Origin: JACVRW01 sp963765135 | GTDB taxonomy: Bacteria; Actinomycetota; Thermoleophilia; Solirubrobacterales; Thermoleophilaceae | Assembly: GCA_963765135.1 (NCBI GenBank) | Contig: CAVXUX010000002.1 | Coordinates: 310,001 to 374,000, forward strand | Direction of reading: 5' to 3' | DNA: 64,000 nucleotides | In this document: piece by piece, positions 1 to 7,892 of the stretch | Layout: each line of letters opens with the position of its first letter | Position numbering within the stretch: position 1 is the stretch's first letter | The notes under the pieces: generated by a model | Databases searched by the model: none | Told to the model about the DNA's origin: nothing | What the model saw: only the letters and a program-made list of their open reading frames with translations | Made by a program: the position numbers and the translations under genes

Positions 1-272
1 ATCATCTGCCAGTCCACGACCGGGTCCCAGGGCTGTGAGGGATCGTGGTTGGGGATCTCGTGCTCGGCGAACGCGACGAGGTCGTAGCCGCCGCAGAAGC
101 CCTTGCCGGCGCCGGCGAGCGCGATCACGTGCACCGCGGGGTCGAGGTTCGCCCGCTCGACGCACTCGGCCAGCTCGCGCGGCATCTCGAGCGTGATGCC
201 GTTGCCGCGCTCGGGCCGATTCAGCGTGATGCGGGCGATCCGGCCGTCTACTTCGTAGTCGAGTGTCTCCAT
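1..272 (-). CDS. enoyl-CoA hydratase/isomerase family protein (partial, 3' end outside window)
   Basis: N-terminal 90 residues of a crotonase-fold protein. The start METLDYEVDGRIARITLNRP is the typical first beta strand of the family, and the segment around GAGKGFCGGYDL matches the oxyanion-hole/CoA-binding loop (usual pattern AFCAGADL). Such enzymes hydrate or isomerise enoyl-CoA thioesters in the cytoplasm; the substrate cannot be told from this fragment. The ATG at 272 is chosen because a strong GAGGAGG ribosome binding site (282-288) lies 9 bases upstream. It is divergent from the SnoaL-like gene. The gene continues beyond base 1. Confidence 0.85.
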   Translation of the reverse strand, partial: METLDYEVDGRIARITLNRPERGNGITLEMPRELAECVERANLDPAVHVIALAGAGKGFCGGYDLVAFAEHEIPNHDPSQPWDPVVDWQM

Positions 273-281
273 GGGCACGGT

Positions 282-288
282 CCTCCTC
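282..288 (-). promoter_or_regulatory. ribosome binding site of the crotonase gene
   Basis: GAGGAGG on the minus strand, 9 bases before the ATG at 272; it fixes the start of that gene. Confidence 0.7.
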
Positions 289-352
289 GAGGTGCAAGTG
301 TGCGGCTATCCGTAGTGGCCACCGCCGTCGCAGGAGCGATACTGATCGACGG

Positions 353-787
353 ATGATGGTCCGCGTCGACACGGTGGTGACGATCGACCTCGTACGCGAC
401 GCGTACCGGTTCATCGAGGACATCCAGGTCGGGCGGCGCCACGACTATGAGGCCGGGTACCCCGATTGCTTCGCCGAGTCGTTCGAGCTGATGCTGCCGG
501 CCGGCTACCCCGAGGGCGAGCAGACCTTCCGCGGCCGGGCCGGCCTGAAGCGCTGGATCGACTCGATCCGCGAGATCTGGGAGGAGTGGAAGCTCATTCC
601 CGAGCAGTACATCGTCAGCGGCGACCAGGTCGTCGCGCTCATCCGCGTCGTCGCGTGCGGGCACCTGAGCGGGGTCCGCCTCGATCGCGAGACCGCGCAC
701 ATCTGGTCGATCGCCGACGGCCGCGTGACCAAGTGCGAGGTCTACTTCGATCGCTCCGAAGCGCTGGACGAGGTGACCGGCGCCTAG
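353..787 (+). CDS. SnoaL-like / NTF2-fold (nuclear transport factor 2 family) protein
   Basis: A 144-residue protein of the size of one NTF2-like cone fold. It starts with a helix (VTIDLVRDAYRFIEDI), has an aromatic and acidic middle (YPDCFAESFELMLPAGYP, GLKRWIDSIREIWEEW) and ends with the strand pattern HIWSIADGRVTKCEVYFD that is typical of SnoaL-like and ketosteroid-isomerase-like proteins. Some members are polyketide cyclases, limonene-epoxide hydrolases or steroid isomerases; many have no known reaction, so no substrate is proposed. Two ATGs (353 and 356) are adjacent and I see no strong ribosome binding site. The stop shares the palindrome CTAG with the stop of the convergent acyl-CoA dehydrogenase gene. 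Confidence 0.75.
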   Translation: MMVRVDTVVTIDLVRDAYRFIEDIQVGRRHDYEAGYPDCFAESFELMLPAGYPEGEQTFRGRAGLKRWIDSIREIWEEWKLIPEQYIVSGDQVVALIRVVACGHLSGVRLDRETAHIWSIADGRVTKCEVYFDRSEALDEVTGA

Positions 788-2358
788 ACGGCCAGCGCCC
801 GCTCCACGATCGCGGGTGCGTTAACGGTGGGCGGCAGCGTGCCGAAGGCACGCCCGCCGTCGCCGAGGCGGCCGGCGCAGAACGCGTCCGCGACCTCGGC
901 TGGGGCGTTGCGGACGAGCAGGCTCGCCTGCAGCGCCAGCGCGAGGTCCTCCACGATCCGGCGCGCCTCGAGCTCCGGGTTGGCGGGCGGCGCCGCGGCC
1001 TGGAGCTTGTCGAGGTGGGCGTCGAGCAGAGCGTTTCCACCGCGGCCCAGCTCGCACTCCTCCATGAACGCCGGCAGCCCCTCGGGCTCCTTGACGGTCG
1101 CGCGCAGCACGTCGAGCGCCGCCACGTTGCCCGAGCCCTCCCAGATCGAGTTGAGCGGCGAGTCGCGCAGCAGCCGCGGCATGCCCGACTCCTCCACGTA
1201 GCCGTTGCCGCCCAGGCACTCGAGCGCCTCGGCGGCGTGCGGCGCCGCGCGCTTGCAGACCCAGTACTTGGAGACGGCGGTCGCGAAGCGCCGGAACGGC
1301 GCGTCGGCCTCGTCGTAGGACCGGGCGATCCGCATCGCCGTGGTGGTCGCGGCCTCCGACTCGACGGCCAGGTCGGCGAGCACGTTCTGCATCGCCGGCT
1401 GCTCCGCCAGCAGCTTGCCGAAGGCGCTGCGATGGCGGGCGTGGTGCACGGCTTGCGCCAGGCCCCAGCGCATCGAGGCGGTCGAACCGAGCAGGCAGTC
1501 CAGGCGCGTGTGGTTGACCATGCGGATGATCGTCGCCACGCCGCGGCCCTCCTCGCCGATCAGCCGGCCGCGCACGCCGTGGAACTCGACCTCGCTCGAC
1601 GGCAGCGAGCGCGTGCCGAGCTTGTCCTTGAGGCGCTGGATGCGGAAGCCGGGGTCGCTTCCCTCGAACAGGAAGCAGGACAGCCCGGCGGGCGCCTGCG
1701 CGAGCGTCAGGAAGACGTCGCACGGGGGGTAGGAGCAGAACCACTTGTGGCCGGTGATCTCGTAGGTGCCGTCGCCGGCCGGCTCGGCGCGGGTGGTGTT
1801 GGCGCGCACGTCGGACCCGCCCTGCTTCTCGGTCATCGCCATGCCTGCCAGCGCGCCGTCGGCGTAGCTCGGCCGCGTCAGGCGCGGCTCCCACTCGGCG
1901 GCCAGCTCGGCGTTCTCGCGCAGGGCCGGGATCGCGGCGTAGGTCATCGAGACCGGGCACATGACCCCGGAGCCGACCTGGCTCCAGACGACGAACAGCG
2001 CGGCGCGGACGGTGTGAGCGCCCGGCTGTGGATCGCGCCAGGGCAGGCAGTGGATCTCGCGCTCGATCGCCTGGCGCAGGCCCCAGTGCCAGGAGGGATC
2101 CAGCTCGACCTGGTCGATGCGGTTCCCGTAGCGGTCGTGGGTGCGCAGGATCGGCTCGTTGCGCTCGGCGCGGTCGGCGTGCTCGAGCGCCTCCGGGCTA
2201 CCGGCCAGCTCGCCGGTGTCGCGCAGCCGGTCCACGCCCCAGCCGCCGCCCTCGCGCTCGAGCGCCTCGCCCAGGGCAAGGTCGGCCTCGAACACGTTGT
2301 ACGGCGCGATCGGCGGGGCCTGATTGGTGACGTCATGCGTGGACGCGCTCTTGAGCAC
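784..2358 (-). CDS. AidB-like acyl-CoA dehydrogenase family protein
   Basis: A 524-residue flavoprotein of the acyl-CoA dehydrogenase superfamily. The extended N-terminus (PYNVFEADLALGEALEREG), the FAD-loop motif GMAMTEKQGGSDVRANTT and the C-terminal SIWEGSGNVAALDVLR match the AidB subgroup, which is longer (about 540 aa) than classical acyl-CoA dehydrogenases (about 380 aa). E. coli AidB is linked to alkylation stress; many actinobacterial relatives sit in lipid-degradation loci, so the substrate here is open. I chose GTG 2358 over the in-frame TTG 2388 because GAGGAGG (2368-2374) lies 9 bases before it. The start overlaps the end of the upstream tetR gene, indicating one operon and translational coupling. 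Confidence 0.85.
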   Translation of the reverse strand: MLKSASTHDVTNQAPPIAPYNVFEADLALGEALEREGGGWGVDRLRDTGELAGSPEALEHADRAERNEPILRTHDRYGNRIDQVELDPSWHWGLRQAIEREIHCLPWRDPQPGAHTVRAALFVVWSQVGSGVMCPVSMTYAAIPALRENAELAAEWEPRLTRPSYADGALAGMAMTEKQGGSDVRANTTRAEPAGDGTYEITGHKWFCSYPPCDVFLTLAQAPAGLSCFLFEGSDPGFRIQRLKDKLGTRSLPSSEVEFHGVRGRLIGEEGRGVATIIRMVNHTRLDCLLGSTASMRWGLAQAVHHARHRSAFGKLLAEQPAMQNVLADLAVESEAATTTAMRIARSYDEADAPFRRFATAVSKYWVCKRAAPHAAEALECLGGNGYVEESGMPRLLRDSPLNSIWEGSGNVAALDVLRATVKEPEGLPAFMEECELGRGGNALLDAHLDKLQAAAPPANPELEARRIVEDLALALQASLLVRNAPAEVADAFCAGRLGDGGRAFGTLPPTVNAPAIVERALAV

Positions 2359-2957
2359 GGGGCAGTGCCTCCTCGGAGAATTGGACAAGGGTGGCGATCA
2401 GGGCTTCCTTGGGCCCGCCGTTCACGGCTGACAGTGGGCCGACGAGTGCCTCGCCGAGCGCACCGACGTAGGCGGCCGCGACCGTGCGGGTGTCGTGCGG
2501 GCGCAGCTCGCCGTCGCGCACGCCGTCCTCGAGCACGCGCGCGAACGCGTCGCGATAGCCGGTGCGGAAGCGCAGGCGCTCGGCCTCGACCGCCGGGTCG
2601 ACCGGCTCGGCGAGCAGCGCGTAGGCCATCACCGGCCCGGCCAGCGCGCGGCGGGCGAACGCCTCCACCGCGGCGGCCACGCGCTCGCGCGCGGGGCGGC
2701 CGTCGGCGGCGCTCACGTCGACGACCACGTCCAGCTCGCGCTGGGAAGCGCGCCGGAACGCCTCGGCGAACAGGTCGCTCTTCGAGGGGAAGTGGCGGTA
2801 GACGGTGCCGACCGCCACGCCGGCGCGGGCGGCGACCGCCTGAACGCCCGCCGACGCGTAGCCGCCGGTCGGCCATCTGGTCGAGCGCCGCGGCCACGAT
2901 CCGCTCGCGCGTGGCGGCCTTGCGGGCCTCGGTGCGGTCGGTCGGTCGGTACGGCAT
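2333..2957 (-). CDS. TetR/AcrR family transcriptional regulator (one frameshift)
   Basis: Start MPYRPTDRTEARKAATRERIVAAALDQMADR is the first helices of a TetR DNA-binding domain. After a one-base frame change near 2862-2872 the reading continues GYASAGVQAVAARAGVAVGTVYRHFPSKSDLFAEAF, the recognition helix and the family-defining T-x-Y-x-H-F-x-x-K. The rest is a roughly 140-residue helical ligand domain. Length as joined is about 208 aa, normal for the family. It precedes the AidB-like gene in one operon, and a palindrome (2968-2983) sits immediately upstream of its ATG, so autorepression and control of the dehydrogenase by an acyl-type ligand is a reasonable inference. The frameshift is probably a sequencing indel, since both halves are well conserved. 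Confidence 0.8.
2368..2374 (-). promoter_or_regulatory. ribosome binding site of the AidB-like gene, inside tetR
   Basis: GAGGAGG on the minus strand, 9 bases upstream of GTG 2358. It lies within the last codons of the TetR gene and decides the start of the downstream gene. Confidence 0.65.
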
Positions 2958-2967
2958 GCACGAAGAA

Positions 2968-2983
2968 GTGAATCACGATTCAC
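2968..2983. promoter_or_regulatory. candidate TetR operator (inverted repeat)
   Basis: GTGAATC-AC-GATTCAC: two perfect 7-base arms with a 2-base spacer, 10 bases upstream of the TetR start. Position and symmetry fit an autoregulatory TetR-family operator. It also lies about 100 bases before the divergent gene at 3084. Confidence 0.6.
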
Positions 2984-3069
2984 AGTTTCGCGCAAGCCTG
3001 TGCGTAAACGCGCGCGAATATGGCGTCCGGAGCGCGTTGCAACCGGCGAAGGGACATAACTCATCCTGC

Positions 3070-3075
3070 TACGGT
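3070..3075 (+). promoter_or_regulatory. -10 box TACGGT of the gene at 3084
   Basis: TANNNT-type -10 hexamer ending 8 bases before ATG 3084, consistent with a leaderless or very short-leader transcript. Confidence 0.45.
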
Positions 3076-3083
3076 GCCTCGCG

Positions 3084-4279
3084 ATGATCGCCCTCCGTCG
3101 CCCACTGCTGCTGCTGACCCTGGCCGCCCTCGTGGCCGCCACGATCGCCGCGACGCCGGCCGAGGCCGCGAAGCGCAAGGTGCCGTTCGGCTTCTTCGGC
3201 ACGGTGCTCGCAGCCGGATATCGCGAGCGGTCCCGGATGCCGCTGATCGACGCGGCAGATGGCCCTCATGGCGCGCTCCGGCGTGGAGTCCGTCCGCGAC
3301 CACGCTGTCCTGGGCGAGGATCGAGCCGACGCAGGGCGTCTACGACTGGGACCGCACCGACTCGCTGGTCAGGGCCGCGGCCACCCACCGGCTCGAGCTG
3401 CTCGCCAACGTGCTGGAGACCCCGCAGTGGGCAGCAGGGCCGCAAGGTTCCGAGGTACCCGACCGGCACCGCCGCCGAAGAGCGCCCAGGCCGTACGCCG
3501 GGTTCGTACGCCAGCTGGTGTCTGCGCTACGGGCCGCAGGGCACGTTCTGGGCGGAGAACCCGACCGTGCCTCGGGTGCCCGTCCGCCAGTGGCAGATCT
3601 GGAACGAGCAGATGGCGCCCTGGTTCTGGTCGAAGCGGCCCTGGGGACCCAGCTACACGCAGGCGCTGAAGGCCGCCTACCAGGCCATCCATCGGGCCGA
3701 TCGCGGGGCGACCGTGGTCGCCGGCTCCTTCGTCGCGATCGCCGACTACAGCCAGTGGCGCGGCGTCAAGGACCTCTACCGCGCCGGGGCGAAGCGCTAC
3801 TTCGACGTGATCGCGGTGCATCCGTTCTCGAACGTCCCGAACTCGGTTCGGGCCAGCATCGATCGGATGCTCGAGATCGTGCGGCGCGTACGCGCCGAGA
3901 TGCGCAAGCGAGGGCGACGGTCGCAAGCCGATCATCATCACCGAGCTGACCTGGCCGGCCGCGATCGGAAAGGTGCCGAAGCGGCGGCTGCTGGGGCTCG
4001 AGACCACCGCCAGCGGACAGAAGGCGCGCATGAAGGCGGCGTACAAGAGGCTCGTGGCCGTCAAGCGCAAGCTGCGCATCACCCAGGCGTACTGGTTCTC
4101 GTGGGCCACCCCGTACGACGCCAAGTCGACGCTTCACGGATGTGTCCTACCGCTTCGCGGGCCTGACCCGCCGCCGCGGGAACGCGTTCTCGCCGATGCC
4201 GATCCTGACGACCTACACCAGCCTCGCCGCGAAGTACGAGGGTTGCCGCAAGACCGAGGACGCGAGAGACTGCAGGTAA
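3084..4279 (+). pseudogene. secreted GH39/GH5-like (clan GH-A) glycoside hydrolase, multiply frameshifted
   Basis: Signal peptide MIALRRPLLLLTLAALVAA...AEA, then a TIM-barrel hydrolase recoverable only by switching frame at least six times (in about 3240-3310, near 3440-3530, about 3920 and about 4135). Recovered segments include TLSWARIEPTQGVYDWDR and LLANVLETPQWAA; RQWQIWNEQMAPWFW (Asn-Glu acid/base of clan GH-A); HPFSNVP; and, after 3920, PIIITELTW, whose Glu would be the nucleophile. The reading ends KYEGCRKTEDARDCR before TAA 4277-4279. Such enzymes cleave beta-linked polysaccharides outside the cell. It sits upstream of the polysaccharide initiation gene, so a role in trimming or turnover of the exported glycan is inferred. 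All fragments are conserved, so sequencing indels are likelier than decay. Confidence 0.7.
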
Positions 4280-4331
4280 CGAACCGAGGGGCTGGCGCGG
4301 GCCTGCGATTGCGGGTACACAATGGAAGCCG

Positions 4332-5792
4332 ATGCCTGAGATGAGCCTGACCGACCGGACCCTCGCCGCGATCGGAGCCGTGGAGCTCCCGGTCGAGCAG
4401 CTCGAGAGTCCGCCGCAGGCCCGGCGCAGGGACACGGTCGGCCGGTTGGCGCTGGTCGGCGCCGACGTGGTCGCCGTGGTGGTCGCCACGTTCGTGGTCA
4501 CGCTGCTGCCCTTCTCCGAGGCGGAGTTCACGCCCTGGGTGATCGCCTTCCTGCCGTTCTACGCGCTGCTGGCGAAGATGGCCGGCCTCTACGACCGCGA
4601 CCAGTTCGTGCTGCACAAGACGACGCTCGACGAGGCTCCCGTGCTGGTGGCCACGGCGGCGATCTTCGCCCTCGCGGTCGAAGGCGTGCAGGCGATCCAG
4701 TACACGGGCGGATCCCACCCGCTGCCGCTGTGGGCGATCCTCACGGTCGCCATGATCCTCACGCGCGCGCTGGCGCGGTTCGTGGTGGTCCGGACCACGG
4801 CGAGCGAGCGCGTGCTGGTGATCGGCGACGCGCCCGCGACCGCCCTGGTCCGGCGCAAGCTGAACGCGGACCCCAGCCTCAACGCCGCGGTCGTGGGGAG
4901 AGTCGGGAGCGACCTCGGCGGCGACCGCCCCGACAAGCTGCTGGGCACGATCGACGAGCTGCCGGCCGTGATCGAGCGCCACGGGATCGAGCGCGTGGTG
5001 GTCGCCCCGGTGCAGGAGGGCGGAGGCGACGTCGTCGACATCGTCCGGCTGGCTACGGCGTGCGGCGTGCGCGTGGCCGTGCTGCCGCGCATGCTCGAGG
5101 TGATCGGCACCTCGGTGGTCTTCGACGATCTCGGCGGCCAGGTGCTGCTCGCGGTGCCCGGATTCGGGCTGTCGCCGTCCTCGCGGCTGCTCAAGCGCAC
5201 ATTCGACGTGCTGGTCGGGTCGCTGATCCTGGTCGTCTTGAGCCCGCTGCTGCTGCTGATCGCGCTGGGGATCAAGCTCACGTCGTCCGGCCCGGTCCTG
5301 TTCCGCCAGACGCGCGTGGGGCGGCATGGACGCGAGTTTCAGATGCTCAAGTTCCGCACGATGCTCCAAGGGGCCGACGAGCTCAAGCACGAGTTGACCG
5401 CGCTCAACGAGGCGGCGCCGATGTTCAAGATCGCCGACGACCCGCGCACAACCCCGCTAGGGCGTTTCCTGCGGCGCAGGTCGCTCGACGAGCTGCCGCA
5501 GCTGATCAACGTCCTGCGCGGCGACATGAGCCTGGTCGGTCCGCGGCCGCTGGTGACCGAGGAGGACCGCCTCTTCTCGGGTTGGGAGCGGCGTCGCTAC
5601 CACGTCGCCCCGGGCGTCACGGGCCCCTGGCAGATCCTGGGCTCGAGCCGCGTGCCGATGGCCGACATGGTCACGATCGACTACCTCTACTGCGCGAACT
5701 GGTCGATGTGGCTGGACGCCAAGATCCTGGCTCGCACGATCCCGTACGTGCTCAGCCGGCGCAGCCCGGAGTTCACCGCCCGGGACGACTGA
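4332..5792 (+). CDS. exopolysaccharide biosynthesis polyprenyl glycosylphosphotransferase (WbaP/CpsE-like)
   Basis: A 486-residue initiating transferase that moves a hexose-1-phosphate from a UDP-sugar to undecaprenyl phosphate at the inner face of the membrane. Residues about 38-152 hold four membrane segments; about 158-280 form a Rossmann-like CoA-binding-type domain (VLVIGDAPATALVRRKL); about 286-480 are the bacterial sugar transferase domain with KRTFDV, a membrane helix, SSGPVLFRQTRVG, MLKFRTM (338-344), SLDELPQLINVLRGDMSLVGPRP (384-406) and the C-terminal PGVTGPWQILGSS. All hallmark residues are present. ATG 4332 or ATG 4341 may start the protein; no convincing ribosome binding site separates them. 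It is convergent with marR, overlapping by 20 bases. A second paralogue lies at 19196-20675. Confidence 0.92.
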   Translation: MPEMSLTDRTLAAIGAVELPVEQLESPPQARRRDTVGRLALVGADVVAVVVATFVVTLLPFSEAEFTPWVIAFLPFYALLAKMAGLYDRDQFVLHKTTLDEAPVLVATAAIFALAVEGVQAIQYTGGSHPLPLWAILTVAMILTRALARFVVVRTTASERVLVIGDAPATALVRRKLNADPSLNAAVVGRVGSDLGGDRPDKLLGTIDELPAVIERHGIERVVVAPVQEGGGDVVDIVRLATACGVRVAVLPRMLEVIGTSVVFDDLGGQVLLAVPGFGLSPSSRLLKRTFDVLVGSLILVVLSPLLLLIALGIKLTSSGPVLFRQTRVGRHGREFQMLKFRTMLQGADELKHELTALNEAAPMFKIADDPRTTPLGRFLRRRSLDELPQLINVLRGDMSLVGPRPLVTEEDRLFSGWERRRYHVAPGVTGPWQILGSSRVPMADMVTIDYLYCANWSMWLDAKILARTIPYVLSRRSPEFTARDD

Positions 5793-6213
5793 GCCGCGCG
5801 AGCCCGTCCAGCAGCGCCTGGCGTTCGCGCGCCGGCAGCGTCTCGAGCACGTCCTCGTGGATGCGCGCGGCGATCGCCTCCGCCTCGCGCACCTTGGCGG
5901 CCCCCGCCTTGGTGACCGCGACGACCCGAGCCCGGCGATCGGTCGCCGAGAGCCGCCGCTCGGCCAGGCCCGCCGCCTCGAGCTCGTCGAGGGTCACGAC
6001 CATCGTCGTCTTGTCGAGGCCGACGATGCCCGCCAGCTCCGTCTGCGTGTACTCGCCCTGCATCGCGGTCTTGAGGACGTGGTGCGCACGAGGGGAGATA
6101 CCGAGGCTCTCGAGCGCCGCCGTCAGCTCGGTCTTGAGCACGTGGCTGGCCTGGGACAGCAGCCATCCAAGGTTCGCGGCAAGCGGCTGCTGGCCCGTGG
6201 CCGGCTCCCCCAT
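5773..6213 (-). CDS. MarR family transcriptional regulator
   Basis: A 146-residue winged-helix protein. A dimerisation helix (LGWLLSQASHVLKTELTAALESLG) is followed by the DNA-binding part ISPRAHHVLKTAMQGEYTQTELAGIVGLDKTTMVVTLDELEAAGLAERRLSATDRRARVVAVT, which carries the MarR wing signature D-x-R-x-R. The gene lies 17 bases downstream of the Wzz/kinase gene on the same strand, and has its own -10 box TAGCAT 7 bases before ATG 6213, so it may be expressed separately. Its position among polysaccharide genes suggests local control of them, but no operator could be identified. Its 3' end overlaps the initiating transferase. Confidence 0.88.
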   Translation of the reverse strand: MGEPATGQQPLAANLGWLLSQASHVLKTELTAALESLGISPRAHHVLKTAMQGEYTQTELAGIVGLDKTTMVVTLDELEAAGLAERRLSATDRRARVVAVTKAGAAKVREAEAIAARIHEDVLETLPARERQALLDGLARLSRPGR

Positions 6214-6220
6214 GGGGCCG

Positions 6221-6226
6221 ATGCTA
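6221..6226 (-). promoter_or_regulatory. -10 box TAGCAT of marR
   Basis: TANNNT hexamer ending 7 bases before the MarR ATG (6213), located between the kinase stop (6231) and marR; suggests a leaderless transcript. Confidence 0.5.
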
Positions 6227-6230
6227 ATCG

Positions 6231-7857
6231 CTAGAGCGTCCGCGGTGGGTCGTCCGAGCTGCGGACCGCCATCGGCGTGCCCGCGTGCCCGTTGCTGCCG
6301 TTGCTCGCGGCCGTGGTGGCCGCGGTGGCCCGCGCGTAGGCGGCGTAGCCGCTCATGGCCGAGCCGCCGTTGGCCACGACCCCGAGCACGTTCGCGTCGA
6401 GGCCTTGGAGCTGGTCGCGCAGGCGGCTGGCCTCCGGCCCGCGCGTGGAGTTGACCGACGTGGTGACCAGTACGCCGTCCACGTGGCGCAGCAGCGAGAT
6501 CGCGTCGGCCACATGGGGCAGCGGGGGCGTGTCGATGACGACGATGTCGTGATCCTTGCGCAGCACCTCGAGGATGCGCACCATCACCGACGACTGCATC
6601 AGCGCCCACGGGTTGGGCGCCGGAGAGCCCGCGACGATCACGTGCAGCGAGCGCGGGTGCCCGACCGGGTTCGCGCTGCCCTGGATCGGCAGGATCGTCT
6701 GCATCGCGGCCGAGATCGAGACCTCGCCCTGCAGCGCCTCCGCGAGCCCCGGGGCCTGCTCGAGGTCGTAGCGGTCGGCGAGGCTGGGGCGCCGCAGGTC
6801 GGCCTCCACCAGCGCGACCGAGAGCCCGCCGGACGCCGCCGCGGCCGCCAGGTTCCAGGCGATCGTGGTCTTGCCCTCGCCGGTTCGCGCGGAGGTGACC
6901 AGCACGCTGCGCACCGGCTCGTCGCGAGCGAAGCGCAGGTTCATCTGGAGCATCCGGAAGGCCTCGGCGATCTGCGGCGGCAGGTCCGCGAACGGCTTGT
7001 GGCGCTTCAGCGCGCGGCTGCGCGGCACGGTCGTGAGCACAGGGGCGTCGAAAGCGGCAGTGACCTGCTCGGTCCGGCGCAGCTTGCGGTCCGACTGCTC
7101 GCGCACGAGCGCCAGGCCACCGCCCAGCAGGGCGCCGAACAGCACGCCCAGCAGGATCGTCTCGATGGGATTGCCGGCCCTCGAGGTCGGCAGCACGCCC
7201 TCCTGGATCACCCGCGGGCTGCCGACGCCGACGTCGGCGACGGTGCGCATCCGCTGGATGTGCTCCTGGAGCTTGCGCCCGCGCGGCAGGTCCTGCTGGA
7301 TCAGGGGCAGCTCGTTGTACTGCTGCTCGAGATTGTCGAGCACCCGTATCGCCTGCGCCTGCTCGTCGCTGTTGGCGATCTTGGCGGCCTCTTCCGCGTA
7401 GATCGTCGCCAGCCGGGCCGCGTCCTCGCGATCGGTGTCCTTCGCGGTGACGTCGACGACGTCGGTGTTCTTGGCCAGCGCCACTGTCACGTCGTCGGCG
7501 ACGTCCTTGCCGGTTGACGTCCTCCCCGAGCGCCCGCAGGCGCGTCGCGGTCGCATCCGCCACGCGACGGGAGCCGACGACCTCGACGTTGTCGAGGGCC
7601 AGGTTGTCGGCGTCGGTGGTGGGTGGCAGCAGCCCCAGCGCGTTCAGCTCGGCGCCGAGCGTCTGGCGGAAGAGCAGCTTGGCCGTCGAGTCGTACGTGT
7701 TGCGCGTGGCGAAGGCAAATGCCGCCGCGGCGCCTCCCGCGAGCAGCGTGACGAGCACGATGATCCACGCGCGGCGGCGCAGAACCCCGAGCAGCGAGAC
7801 GTGCTCCCGGGTCGCCGGCTCGATGCCGTATGTCGTCGAGTTCTCTGGAGAAGGCAA
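6231..7857 (-). CDS. polysaccharide co-polymerase with tyrosine-kinase-like domain (Wzz/CpsC-CpsD type; one frameshift)
   Basis: N-terminal Wzz domain: REHVSLLGVLRRRAWIIVLVTLLAGGAAAAF (first membrane helix), then TYDSTAKLLFRQ. After one frame change near 7515-7520 come an extracytoplasmic coiled coil (IRVLDNLEQQYNELPLIQQDL), the pre-helix SRAGNP and helix ILLGVLFGALLGGGLALV. The cytoplasmic domain is a BY-kinase-type ATPase: Walker A SARTGEGKTT (6864-6893), Walker A' ALVEADLRRPSL, Walker B IVVIDTPPLP. Such proteins set chain length in Wzy-dependent assembly. The C-terminal tail (GSAMSGYAAYARATAATTAASNG) has only two tyrosines rather than a dense cluster. The start codon (TTG 7857) is uncertain; no strong ribosome binding site is visible. 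Divergent from the GT at 7893. Confidence 0.85.
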
Positions 7858-7892
7858 GAAATTCAGGCTACCGGAGGTATGCGGATCGGGCC

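Noticed and set aside
466..3087. Open frame of 873 codons on the plus strand
   Set aside because: Antisense of the AidB-like and TetR genes, which have family motifs and ribosome binding sites.
3084..4279. Reading the fragments at 3.1-4.3 kb as several small separate genes
   Set aside because: Successive fragments align in order to one hydrolase with a single signal peptide and a single catalytic pair; frameshifts explain them better.
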